Source: Thiohalophilus sp. (lineage in GTDB: Bacteria > Pseudomonadota > Gammaproteobacteria > UBA6429 > Thiohalophilaceae). From it: a DNA stretch of 64,000 nucleotides. The position numbers were made by a program, and so were the translations under genes. The stretch spans positions 1,116,001-1,180,000 of the forward strand of contig NZ_JAXHLN010000003.1 of assembly GCF_034522235.1 (NCBI RefSeq). The letters are read 5' to 3'. Numbering within the stretch: position 1 is the first letter of the stretch; each line of letters begins with the position of its first letter. Shown here piece by piece: positions 7,531-15,617 of this stretch. The notes beneath the pieces are model-generated. The model did no database searches, was not told the origin of the DNA, and worked only from the letters and a program-made list of their open reading frames with translations.

Positions 7531-9393
7531 TCAGATGCTCGACCAGACCTCGGAGAGGGCGTCATCCTGATGGGGGGCATTGTCGCGGGACGAGTCCGGC
7601 GCCGTGGACTGGAACTGGAACTGGGCAAACAGTCCGGTATTTTGCAGGGCGTGGGTGAGGACCACGGGCAGTTCCTTGCCGAGGATGTTGAGCACCGCAT
7701 GTTGGCCGGGTCGCCAGGGCACCGGGCCGGTAATCAGTGTGGCGGGCTGGTGCATGGCGCGGATTTCGGGGAGCATCAGGGTCCGCTGGTAGTTTTCCGG
7801 GTGATTGCTGGCGACGGCGGGCCGGATACCCACGGCCGCCGCAGCGGGGTTGAGCATCTCAATTCCCATTTGCACGGTTTTCCCGGTCGGATCCTCGGCC
7901 TGGATGCCGGCGAATTTCAGCCAGCGGATGACGCCGATTCCCCATTTGAGGGTCTTGCCGTTGTGGCCGTGGCGGATGCCGACCACTTCGCCGACCTGGG
8001 CCTGGGTCGTGGCCGCCTCATGGTATTCCAGGCAGTAACCACTGGCGCTTTCATTGAGGATCAGCCAGCTGCCCGCCCGATAGTGTTGCGCCGGATCGCT
8101 TGAGGCGAGTTCCTCCGCGTCGCCGAACGCGGGGGCGTCATGCCGTGCCAGTTCCGTATCAACCAGGGGCAGAATGCCGGGGCTGTCAAAAGCCGTGGTA
8201 TCGGTGGTGTAAATCATGTCCCAGACGTCGTGCTGCGGTTCGTTAATACTTTTGATTTCCTGGCTTTCGTACCGGGCCCGGTGTTCAAACAGATCCCGAT
8301 CGCTCTGGTGACGGGCCAGCTGATTGAGAAACCGGTGAGTGGCGCTCAGCCCGATGGTGACCTCGACGGACTCCTGCTTCGGGCTGCGCGGGAAGCTGCG
8401 TTTGGTTTCGGCGCCCCAGGCCACCAGCAGTCGGCGCATCAGATCGTGGGAGAGATCCGGGCGAGCCAAATCCACGCTGGTCAGGGTGGTCGCGATAACT
8501 TCCTCGTTTGCGCGAATTTCCTCCTGCAGGAGATGGGTCAGTGTTTCGGTCTCAAGCTGCCGGTAGCGTGACCGGTGCTTTTCCCGGATGATGGCGTAAG
8601 CGGCAGGGCGCGGCGGGGTATCCTGATCCAGGCAAACCAGAAAACGGGTTTGGGTATCGCCAGCCGGTTGCACGCTCAGGGGGCGCAGCTCCAGCCGCCG
8701 GGCCCAGCGCTCCAGGGCATGGTAAATCCGGAGAATTTCACCCTGGCGCAACTGGTAGGGCGAGGCCAGCGCCAGCAGGAGCAGGCGCAGGTATTCCGCC
8801 TGCAGGGTGGTTTTATCCGTGGCAAGCTGCTGATCGTCGCTGACCACGGTTTTGTGCAGCCTGCGGGATTCGGCGTAGGCATAGAGTTTATGCAGCTCCT
8901 GCCAGGTCCGGGGGGCGCAGGGGGCGTAGATCTGGTAGGCGGTGAGCAGGTTGCGTCCCGTATAAGTGAGCGCCCGTTGCAGCAGCGAGGCCAGCAGTTT
9001 TTTGTCCTGAAACAGCGGGTGGGAGCGGGTCATCTCCTCGATGGCGATTTTGTACCCGGTGGCCATGGCCGCGTATATTTCCCGGGTGGCGACGGCGATC
9101 CGACGGTTCTTCTCCGGCAGCGGAAAGGTCATGGCCAAAAAGTGCTTGCGCATCGAGTCGGTGACATATTGAACCGGTTCGCGCATCTGTTCCAGAAAGC
9201 GAAACCGGTCCATAAATGGATACTGCAGCCGGTTGGTCTGGTTCAGGGTGCGGTAAATCAGCCGCGCCGTCTCGCCGAGGTTGGCTTTGGGCAGGCTGTC
9301 CAGCCAGGCGTCCACTTTTTTGGGGCGCAGGCTGAAGTCCTGCCGCCCCGGCTTGCGTTGTGCGGGGATTTCCAATCCGGGTGATCGGCTCAC
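7531..9393 (-). CDS. FimW-like PilZ-type c-di-GMP effector
   Basis: This 620-residue cytoplasmic protein has a long helical N-terminal part (about 30-430) and a C-terminal PilZ-like barrel at about 440-600 (GSWLILNESASGYCLEYHE, then GIGVIRWLKFAG). In Pseudomonas aeruginosa the gene next to fimX (PA4958, FimW) encodes a protein of this kind that responds to c-di-GMP and helps switch on pili at the pole. The same adjacency is seen here. The N-terminal part has no catalytic motif I recognise. Codon use matches the neighbours. The PilZ assignment is moderate because the RxxxR motif is not clearly placed; the FimW equivalence rests mainly on context. Confidence 0.6.
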   Translation of the reverse strand: MSRSPGLEIPAQRKPGRQDFSLRPKKVDAWLDSLPKANLGETARLIYRTLNQTNRLQYPFMDRFRFLEQMREPVQYVTDSMRKHFLAMTFPLPEKNRRIAVATREIYAAMATGYKIAIEEMTRSHPLFQDKKLLASLLQRALTYTGRNLLTAYQIYAPCAPRTWQELHKLYAYAESRRLHKTVVSDDQQLATDKTTLQAEYLRLLLLALASPYQLRQGEILRIYHALERWARRLELRPLSVQPAGDTQTRFLVCLDQDTPPRPAAYAIIREKHRSRYRQLETETLTHLLQEEIRANEEVIATTLTSVDLARPDLSHDLMRRLLVAWGAETKRSFPRSPKQESVEVTIGLSATHRFLNQLARHQSDRDLFEHRARYESQEIKSINEPQHDVWDMIYTTDTTAFDSPGILPLVDTELARHDAPAFGDAEELASSDPAQHYRAGSWLILNESASGYCLEYHEAATTQAQVGEVVGIRHGHNGKTLKWGIGVIRWLKFAGIQAEDPTGKTVQMGIEMLNPAAAAVGIRPAVASNHPENYQRTLMLPEIRAMHQPATLITGPVPWRPGQHAVLNILGKELPVVLTHALQNTGLFAQFQFQSTAPDSSRDNAPHQDDALSEVWSSI

Positions 9394-9567
9394 GATCGAC
9401 TCCTTATATTATTGTTGATTTCCTTGTCTGCACGGACCCAAATAACACAAATTGTGTGCACTGTCACACCTTACACGCCGATTAAGGCTTGTTATCAGGG
9501 AGGGTATGCCAGCTGGCAGGGGCTCGCCATGGGCTGGCGGGCAAAATTTGATCGCCGGCGGCCGTCC

Positions 9568-10575
9568 TCAGATAAGGGGTGTTTTGGCGCTTTCGCCCGG
9601 GATCTCTTGCACCAGGCGGGGGACCAGATAGCCCGGCAGCCGCGCCCGTAGCGCCGCATGCAGCGCGCGGGCGCGGTCCTCGGGGACGGCGAAATGAGCC
9701 GCACCCTGCACCGGGTCGAGCTGGTGCAGGTAATAGGGCAGGACGCCGGCGGCGAACAGTGCCTCGCTCAGCCCGGCCAGTGCCGCCGCGCTGTCGTTGA
9801 CCCCGCGCAGCAGCACCGCCTGGTTAAGCAACGTCATACCCGCCTGACGGAAGGGCGCCAGCGCGTCTCTGACGCCGGCATCCAGCTCGTTGGGGTGATT
9901 GGCGTGGATCACCATGATCACGGCCTGGGGCGCTTGCTGCAGCAGGTGTAACAGCCGATCGGTCAGCCGCTCCGGCAGGATAATCGGATAGCGGGTATGC
10001 AGGCGCAGCCGCTTGAGATGGGGGATCGATTGCACCGCGTCGAGCAAGCCGGCCAGGCGGTGATCCGAGAGGCTCAGCGGATCCCCGCCGCTGAGAATCA
10101 GTTCCTCGATGCTCTCATCGGCGGCAAGGTAGTCGCGAACCTGCTGCCAGCGATCCGGCATGGGGTTGGCGTCCTGATACGGAAAGTGACGCCGGAAGCA
10201 GTAGCGGCAATGAATCCCGCAGGCGGCGGTGGTGACCACCAGTGCGCGGCCGTGATACTTGTGCAGCAGGCCGGGCCGGGCCATGGCCGGCAGATCGCCG
10301 ACCGGATCGGCCACATAGCCGGGAACGTGCTGCAGCTCCGCTTCCAGCGGCAAGACCTGGCGCAGCAGGGGATCCTGCGGATCACCCGGTTGCATGCGCG
10401 CCACATAGCTGTGCGGCACCAGCAGCGGAAAATCCCGGGCACCGGCCCGGGCCGCCGGCAGCAAATCGGCGGGCAGCGCCAGCTGTTCCAGCAACTGGCG
10501 GGGATCACGGATGGCCCGGGCCAGGGATTTTTGCCAGTCTGCGGTATGCCACAGGGGGGGAGTTCGCGTTATCAT
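9568..10575 (-). CDS. epmB: EF-P beta-lysylation protein (lysine 2,3-aminomutase-like radical SAM enzyme)
   Basis: This 335-residue radical SAM enzyme converts L-alpha-lysine to (R)-beta-lysine for attachment to elongation factor P. The cluster-binding motif CGIHCRYCFRR (CX3CX2C) lies near residue 115-125, and the PLP- and lysine-binding segments of the aminomutase family follow (EELILSGGDPLSLSDHRL). Clostridial catabolic aminomutases are over 400 residues; the short form is typical of EpmB. It is transcribed away from efp and epmA, which follow on the other strand, so all the substrate-supplying and ligating steps of the pathway sit together. I see no EpmC hydroxylase nearby. Confidence 0.93.
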   Translation of the reverse strand: MITRTPPLWHTADWQKSLARAIRDPRQLLEQLALPADLLPAARAGARDFPLLVPHSYVARMQPGDPQDPLLRQVLPLEAELQHVPGYVADPVGDLPAMARPGLLHKYHGRALVVTTAACGIHCRYCFRRHFPYQDANPMPDRWQQVRDYLAADESIEELILSGGDPLSLSDHRLAGLLDAVQSIPHLKRLRLHTRYPIILPERLTDRLLHLLQQAPQAVIMVIHANHPNELDAGVRDALAPFRQAGMTLLNQAVLLRGVNDSAAALAGLSEALFAAGVLPYYLHQLDPVQGAAHFAVPEDRARALHAALRARLPGYLVPRLVQEIPGESAKTPLI

Positions 10576-10687
10576 AGGCGGATTCTGTTTTAATGTATTT
10601 ATCGTTATTGTCTTAATTGTCGTGTCCCCAGTTTACGGGATAGTCCGGTGAATTGGATATCAGGCGCAGCAGGAAACGAGGAAGTCC

Positions 10688-11257
10688 ATGGCAACCTACA
10701 GTACCAATGAATTCAAAAGCGGTCTCAAGATCATGCTCGACGGGGATCCCTGCACCATTATTGAAAACGAGTTCGTCAAACCCGGCAAGGGCCAGGCCTT
10801 CAACCGGGTCAAGATCCGCAATCTGCTCACCGGCCGGGTGCTGGAAAAAACCTTCAAGTCCAACGATTCGGTCGAGGCGGCCGATGTCATGGATACCGAT
10901 ATGCAGTATCTGTATAACGACGGCGAGGCCTGGCACTTCATGCATCCGGAAACCTTCGAACAGGTTGCCGCGGATGAAAAGGCCGTGGGCGATGCCGCCA
11001 AGTGGCTCAAGGAGCAGGACGTCTGCACCGTAACCCTGTGGAACGGCAACCCCATCAGTGTGATGCCGCCCAACCATGTGGTGCTGACCATCGTGCAGAC
11101 CGATCCCGGCGTCAAGGGTGATACCGCCAGCGGCGGCGGCAAACCGGCCACCACCGATACCGGTGCCGTGGTGCGGGTGCCGCTGTTTGTCGAGGAAGGC
11201 GAACAGATCAAGGTGGACACCCGCACCGGTGAATACGTAGGTCGCGTCAAGGACTAA
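10688..11257 (+). CDS. efp: Elongation factor P
   Basis: The 189 residues match full-length EF-P, a tRNA-shaped three-domain translation factor that rescues ribosomes stalled at proline runs. The modified lysine is K34 in the loop KPGKGQAF, the form that takes beta-lysine rather than rhamnose. The C-terminal signature region ([23 protein letters not shown]) is complete. AACGAGGAAGTCC precedes ATG 10688. It lies between divergent epmB and co-directional epmA, both of which act on K34. Confidence 0.97.
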   Translation: MATYSTNEFKSGLKIMLDGDPCTIIENEFVKPGKGQAFNRVKIRNLLTGRVLEKTFKSNDSVEAADVMDTDMQYLYNDGEAWHFMHPETFEQVAADEKAVGDAAKWLKEQDVCTVTLWNGNPISVMPPNHVVLTIVQTDPGVKGDTASGGGKPATTDTGAVVRVPLFVEEGEQIKVDTRTGEYVGRVKD

Positions 11258-11269
11258 CGGCCTGCGCGG

Positions 11270-12247
11270 ATGACAGCGGACAACACCTCCTGGCGGCCGG
11301 GCGCCGCTCTGGCGGTGATGCAACAACGGGCCCGCATGCTACAACAGCTGCGGGCCTTTTTTGCGCAACGCGGGGTGCTGGAAGTTGAGACGCCGATCCT
11401 TCAACGCCATGCCGTCACCGATGTGCATATCGACAGTCTGGGTGTCCCGCTGGCCGGCACAGACGCTTATCTGCACACCTCTCCCGAATACCCGATGAAA
11501 CGGTTGCTGGCCGCCGGCAGTGGTCCCGTTTATCAGCTCTGCAAGGTGTTTCGTGCCGGCGAGGCGGGGCACCGCCACAATCCGGAGTTTACCCTGCTGG
11601 AGTGGTACCGGCCCGGTTTCGATCATCACGTGCTGATGCACGAACTGGAACAGCTGGTCAGAGCCTTGCTGGCCGATGACGTCTCTCTGGGTGAAACGTG
11701 CAAGCTCAGCTATCGCCGGCTGTTCCAGCAATATCTGCAAGTCGATCCCTTTACCTGTGCGGTCAATGATCTGCAACAACAGGCGCGGCAATACCGGATC
11801 GAACTGGCCGGGCAGAGTGAACTGGATCGCGACGGCTGGCTGGACCTGTTATTGACCCATGTGATCGAACCGCAACTGCCCGCCAACCGGCCGGTCTTCA
11901 TTTATGACTATCCCGCCAGCCAGGGTGCACTGGCCCGCCTGCAGCAACAGAACGACATTACCGTCGCCAGCCGCTTCGAGCTGTATATCAACGGCCTGGA
12001 ACTGGCCAACGGTTATCATGAATTACAGGACCCGGTCGAACAACGCCGGCGCTTCGAACGGGATCAACAGCAACGCCGGCAGCAGGGACGGTTCGTGCCC
12101 GAGCTCGATGAAAAATTTCTCGCCGCCCTCGAACACGGCCTGCCCGACTGCGCCGGCGTTGCCCTGGGGATCGATCGGTTACTGATGATCGCGACCGGCA
12201 AGGATGACATCCGCGACGTGCTCAGCTTCAGCATTGAGCGTGCTTAG
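11270..12247 (+). CDS. epmA: EF-P--(R)-beta-lysine ligase
   Basis: This 325-residue class II lysyl-tRNA synthetase paralogue (PoxA/GenX/YjeA) lacks the anticodon-binding domain. Motif 2 (KVFRAGEAGHRHNPEFTLLEWY) and motif 3 (GVALGIDRLLMI) are present. It activates (R)-beta-lysine and joins it to K34 of EF-P instead of to tRNA. It begins 12 bases after efp and must share its transcript. The length is normal for the family. The 3' flank carries an AT-rich dispersed palindrome. Confidence 0.95.
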   Translation: MTADNTSWRPGAALAVMQQRARMLQQLRAFFAQRGVLEVETPILQRHAVTDVHIDSLGVPLAGTDAYLHTSPEYPMKRLLAAGSGPVYQLCKVFRAGEAGHRHNPEFTLLEWYRPGFDHHVLMHELEQLVRALLADDVSLGETCKLSYRRLFQQYLQVDPFTCAVNDLQQQARQYRIELAGQSELDRDGWLDLLLTHVIEPQLPANRPVFIYDYPASQGALARLQQQNDITVASRFELYINGLELANGYHELQDPVEQRRRFERDQQQRRQQGRFVPELDEKFLAALEHGLPDCAGVALGIDRLLMIATGKDDIRDVLSFSIERA

Positions 12248-12290
12248 ATAGAATGATTTTATAAACGCGGAGGACGCAAAGTACATAAAG

Positions 12291-12375
12291 CAATTTTGAA
12301 TTTTGAATGTTGAATGTTGAATTGTGGGCAGGCCATTTAATTCAAAATTCAACATTCAACATTCAAAATTCAACA
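12291..12375. repeat. Dispersed palindromic repeat, AATTTTGAATTTTGAATGTTG family
   Basis: Two arms of about 30 bases built from the words TTTTGAA, TTGAATG and TTGAATT (12291-12322) and their reverse complement (12338-12375) face each other across about 15 bases. A second copy occurs at 49106-49183. It lies between convergent epmA and psd and runs a few codons into the 3' end of psd, where it supplies the stop codon. The AT content is far above the neighbouring genes. Confidence 0.85.
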
Positions 12376-13259
12376 TTATTACGTGTGCCGAGCAGCTGCC
12401 CCATCTGCACATGATCTTCGGCGGCCAGTTCGTCGCTGAAGGTTACCGCGTCCTTGCCGAACAGCAGTATCACCGTCGAGCCCATGTTGAAGCGGCCCAT
12501 TTCCTCGCCCTGTTGCAGATGCACGGGGTGCTGGCGGTAATCCCGGTACTGCACGGTTTTGCCGCGCGGCGGGGTGACGGTGCCGTGCCAGACGGTGTCG
12601 ATACTGGCGACGAAAATGGCGCCGACCAGGATCATCGCCATGGGGCCGAGCTCGGTGTCGAACAGGCAGATTACCCGCTCGTTGCGGGCGAAGAGATCGG
12701 GCACCCGATTGACCGTGGTCGGGTTGACGCTGAACAGTCGTCCCGGAACATAAATCATTTCGCGCAAGGTGCCGGCCAGCGGCATGTGAATCCGGTGGTA
12801 GTCCCGCGGTGACAGGTAGAGGGTCGCGAAGTGGCCGTCCTGAAACATTCGCACAGCCGCACTGTGATCCGCCAGCAGCTGGGACAATACATAGCGATGG
12901 CCCTTGGCCTGCAACAGGGTTTCGTATTGCAGCCGGCCCAGCTGGCTGACTGTGCCATCGACCGGACAGATCACATTCCCGTCACCGACGGCCAGCGGCC
13001 GGGCATCGGCGGCCAGGGCCCGGGTGAAAAAGTGATTGAAGTCGGGATAGGCGCGCGGATCGGGCTGTGCCGCCTCGGCCATGTTCACATTGAACAGACG
13101 AATGAAACTGGTGATGCAAAGATCCTTCAACCAACCGATACGCAGGCGCGTCAGGCGCCCCATCAGGTGCGAGAGCAGGTGATGGGGCAGCGCATATTGC
13201 AGGGCCACAAAGGCGGCCGCCTGCACGCGGCGTAGCAGGGTTACCGGGTTCAGTGTCAT
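12363..13259 (-). CDS. psd: Phosphatidylserine decarboxylase
   Basis: The 298 residues match the proteobacterial enzyme that converts phosphatidylserine to phosphatidylethanolamine at the inner membrane. The self-cleavage motif that makes the pyruvoyl group is seen as GST in GRFNMGSTVILLF near residue 265. The catalytic histidine region (DYHRIHMPLAGTLREMIYVPG) is intact. The last residues (NNVEF) and the TGA stop are encoded inside the dispersed palindrome at 12291-12375, so the natural C terminus has probably been altered by that repeat. The gene lies four bases downstream of the PCuAC gene and may share its transcript. Confidence 0.95.
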   Translation of the reverse strand: MTLNPVTLLRRVQAAAFVALQYALPHHLLSHLMGRLTRLRIGWLKDLCITSFIRLFNVNMAEAAQPDPRAYPDFNHFFTRALAADARPLAVGDGNVICPVDGTVSQLGRLQYETLLQAKGHRYVLSQLLADHSAAVRMFQDGHFATLYLSPRDYHRIHMPLAGTLREMIYVPGRLFSVNPTTVNRVPDLFARNERVICLFDTELGPMAMILVGAIFVASIDTVWHGTVTPPRGKTVQYRDYRQHPVHLQQGEEMGRFNMGSTVILLFGKDAVTFSDELAAEDHVQMGQLLGTRNNVEF

Positions 13260-13262
13260 GGG

Positions 13263-13727
13263 CTAGTGATGCTGACCGCCCTGTTCCCGTGCGGACTGGG
13301 GCTTGACCTCGAAGGGGACGTTGATCGACTCGCCCGCGGCTGTTTCAAACGTCACATCGAGGGTTTCGCCGCGCTTGATGGCGCGTTGGGGCTTCATCAG
13401 CATCAGATGCATGCCGCCCGGTGCCAGCGCGATCTGTTCGCCGGCCGGGATCGTCAGACTCTCCTGTTTGATCATCCGCATCATGCCGTCCTGATGGCGC
13501 ATGTCATGGATTTCCACCTTGCCGAAGTCGGGACAACGGGCCGTGGTTATCACCACATCCTCGGTGCCGGGGTTGGTGATTCGCACATAGCCGGCCATGA
13601 CCGGGGCGACAGGGGGCGCCTCGGGGGACCAGGCACCTTCGAATTCCAGGGTCTGTGCAGACGCCGGACCGGCCATCAGGGAACCGGCCAGCAGTGCGAA
13701 CATCAGAAACGGGCGAAACTGCGACAT
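13263..13727 (-). CDS. Periplasmic copper chaperone PCu(A)C
   Basis: This 154-residue exported protein has a signal peptide (MFALLAGSLMAGPASAQ). The copper site of the family is present as H-D-M, then GMMRM and GGMHLMLM, giving the H(M)X10MX21HXM pattern. The tail ends QGGQHH, which may bind further metal. It delivers Cu(I) to the Cu-A or Cu-B centre of cytochrome oxidase. The upstream gene, separated by three bases, encodes Sco, its usual partner, so the pair forms a copper-loading unit for a terminal oxidase encoded elsewhere. Confidence 0.9.
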   Translation of the reverse strand: MSQFRPFLMFALLAGSLMAGPASAQTLEFEGAWSPEAPPVAPVMAGYVRITNPGTEDVVITTARCPDFGKVEIHDMRHQDGMMRMIKQESLTIPAGEQIALAPGGMHLMLMKPQRAIKRGETLDVTFETAAGESINVPFEVKPQSAREQGGQHH

Positions 13728-13730
13728 GGT

Positions 13731-14387
13731 TTAATCTCCGTAGTAGTTAATAATGGTCTGGTAATTGCGCGCCAGGGTCGTTGAGTCATGGGGCGGGGAC
13801 AGGACGGCCCGCATCCGACCCTGTGGATCGATCAGCAGCACCTGGCCGCTGTGGTTGACCGTATAGTCGAGCGGGTTGTCGTTCTTTTTCTCGTCGTAAC
13901 CGTACAACACGCCTACCTGGCCGGTGAGGTTGTCGATTTCGTCCAGCTCCCCGGTGACACCGACAAACGAGGGATCGAAATAAGTCACGTACTGTTTGAG
14001 CGTGTCGAGGCTGTCCCGATCCGGGTCCACCGAGACAAAAAACAGTTGCGGATGGCCCGGCTCACCCGGCTCGGTGGGCAGTTTTTGCCAGACGCTTTTC
14101 ATGGTGTGCAGGGTCGCCGGGCAGATATCGGGACAATTGGTAAACCCGAAAAACAGGAAGCTCCACTGGCCTTCCAGCTGTTGCAGGCCAAAAGGCCGGC
14201 CATGGTGATCCTGCAGGGCAAACGGCTGAAGCTGGCGCGCCTCGGGCAGCACCGTGGCTTCCATCTCCTCGGGGATGCCCCGGCCGGTATCCTGCAGGGA
14301 GAGCCACACGCCCAGCCAGACGGCGACAACGGCGACCAGGGCGATGAGCGGATAACTGACGAACTTGGGAATGCGGGTATCGGACAT
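13731..14387 (-). CDS. SCO1/SenC family cytochrome oxidase assembly protein
   Basis: This 218-residue protein has one N-terminal membrane helix (about 11-31) and a thioredoxin-fold domain facing the periplasm. The copper-binding residues are C85 and C89 in TNCPDICPATL, with the distal histidine in DYTVNHSGQVLLID. It binds copper or reduces the Cu-A site of subunit II of heme-copper oxidases. It is followed at once by the PCuAC gene. The start at 14387 gives the expected short cytoplasmic tail. It is divergent from the LexA-like gene. Confidence 0.93.
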   Translation of the reverse strand: MSDTRIPKFVSYPLIALVAVVAVWLGVWLSLQDTGRGIPEEMEATVLPEARQLQPFALQDHHGRPFGLQQLEGQWSFLFFGFTNCPDICPATLHTMKSVWQKLPTEPGEPGHPQLFFVSVDPDRDSLDTLKQYVTYFDPSFVGVTGELDEIDNLTGQVGVLYGYDEKKNDNPLDYTVNHSGQVLLIDPQGRMRAVLSPPHDSTTLARNYQTIINYYGD

Positions 14388-14473
14388 GGCAACATTATCT
14401 CATGAATTGGGCGACGACAGAGTCTGTTCAGGTTCAGCGGGAAAGTAAAGGTTCCGACATCGATAGACGGGAT

Positions 14474-14518
14474 TTGAACTTTTTGCCTATCCCGGCTAAG
14501 GTTAGGAAAAATACCTAA
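14474..14518 (+). promoter_or_regulatory. Candidate promoter with inverted-repeat operator upstream of the LexA-like gene
   Basis: TTGAAC at 14474-14479 is followed after 17 bases by TAAGGT at 14497-14502, a moderate sigma-70 match. TTAGG at 14502-14506 and CCTAA at 14514-14518 form an inverted repeat over the expected transcription start, where a repressor would block initiation. It does not match the usual gammaproteobacterial LexA box CTGT-N8-ACAG. The site is inferred, not shown. Confidence 0.35.
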
Positions 14519-14530
14519 GGAATTACCTCA

Positions 14531-14995
14531 ATGTCAAATGTTAACTATATGATCCCAAAGGGCGAACGCCCCATCTGGACCCCGGAGCTTGAAGCGCTGG
14601 ATGTGTTCGCCGACGGCATGCTGAGTATTCCCCTGCTGGGCGAGGTGACCGCCGGGCTGCCCATGGATCTGTGCGAGCAGGACGAGCGGATTTCGGTGCC
14701 GGCCAACATGGTGCGCCGCAATACCTATGCCCTGCGGGTGCGCGGCCATTCGATGATCGACGACAACATCCAGGACGGCGACATCATCGTCATCGAAAAG
14801 CGCGAGACGGCCGAAAACGGCCAGACCGTGGTGGCGATGATTAACGGCGAGAGCGTGACATTGAAAAAATTCTTCGTCGAGCACGACGGTATTCGTCTGC
14901 AACCGGCCAACCCCGAGATGGAGCCGATTTATCTCAAAAACCAGGATGTGCAGATTCTGGGGATTGTCTCGGGAGTCATCCGTTCGGCCGACTGA
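14531..14995 (+). CDS. LexA-like S24 self-cleaving protein lacking the DNA-binding domain
   Basis: The 154 residues cover only the C-terminal half of LexA. A cleavage site A41-G42 lies in IPLLGEVTAGLP, the catalytic serine is S74 (RGHSMIDDNIQDGD) and the catalytic lysine is K112 (ESVTLKKFF). The 30 residues before the cleavage region show no helix-turn-helix, and an in-frame TAA at 14516-14518 rules out a longer start. UmuD has a similar layout, but this sequence is closer to LexA around the cleavage site and no umuC lies nearby. It may respond to RecA filaments and act through protein partners. The next gene, starting 10 bases on, encodes a Mut7-C protein. Confidence 0.85.
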   Translation: MSNVNYMIPKGERPIWTPELEALDVFADGMLSIPLLGEVTAGLPMDLCEQDERISVPANMVRRNTYALRVRGHSMIDDNIQDGDIIVIEKRETAENGQTVVAMINGESVTLKKFFVEHDGIRLQPANPEMEPIYLKNQDVQILGIVSGVIRSAD

Positions 14996-15004
14996 GCCCC
15001 GCGT

Positions 15005-15490
15005 GTGAAGTTTCTCTGTGATGAGATGTTGCAACGGCTCGGCAGCTGGCTGCGGGCCGCCGGTTATGACACCCTGATCGAAAGCAACGGGCGTGACGAT
15101 TACCAGCTGTTGCGTGAAGCGATCGCCGAGCGCCGCCAACTGATCACCCGGGATCGCAAACTGCTCGAATACCGCCGCGCCCCGGGCCATGTCATCCTGC
15201 TGGAAGGCAATAATCTCGAACAGTGCGCGGCGAGCCTCTCCCGCCAGCTGCCCATCGACTGGCTATACCGCCCGTTCACCCGCTGCCTGGTCTGCAATAC
15301 CGAACTGCGCCCGGCTGACGAGACCCGCCGGGCGGCCATGCCCGCGGATGTGCGCCGGCAGGCTGGCACGCTATACTGTCCCACCTGTAACAAGGTCTAC
15401 TGGGACGGCAGTCATGTGCGGCGCATGCGCCATCGTCTCAAACAGTGGCAACAAACCCTGGGGACGCCCGCCCGGGCCGACGCAGAGTAG
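15005..15490 (+). CDS. Mut7-C RNase domain protein with zinc ribbon
   Basis: The 161 residues match the Mut7-C (DUF82) family, a PIN-fold domain proposed to be an RNase. The N-terminal part shows the PIN-type acidic residues (FLCDEMLQRLGSWLRAAGYD, then ITRDRKLLEYR). The C-terminal part carries a zinc ribbon (CLVCN, then CPTCNKVYWDGSHVRRM). The start is GTG 15005, since no ATG fits the conserved KFLCDEML opening. It follows the LexA-like gene by nine bases, so the two are probably one transcript. The nuclease activity has been inferred for the family and is not certain here. Confidence 0.85.
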   Translation: MKFLCDEMLQRLGSWLRAAGYDTLIESNGRDDYQLLREAIAERRQLITRDRKLLEYRRAPGHVILLEGNNLEQCAASLSRQLPIDWLYRPFTRCLVCNTELRPADETRRAAMPADVRRQAGTLYCPTCNKVYWDGSHVRRMRHRLKQWQQTLGTPARADAE

Positions 15491-15617
15491 GGCCTTTTCT
15501 GTGGCCTGACGGTCAATCAGCCCGGGACAAGCCGTCGCAAACCTTTTATACTGGACGTTTTTACTCGGCTATTAACCTTCCGCGGAGCTTCCCGGAGCAA
15601 AAGAACAGGTGTTGTCT

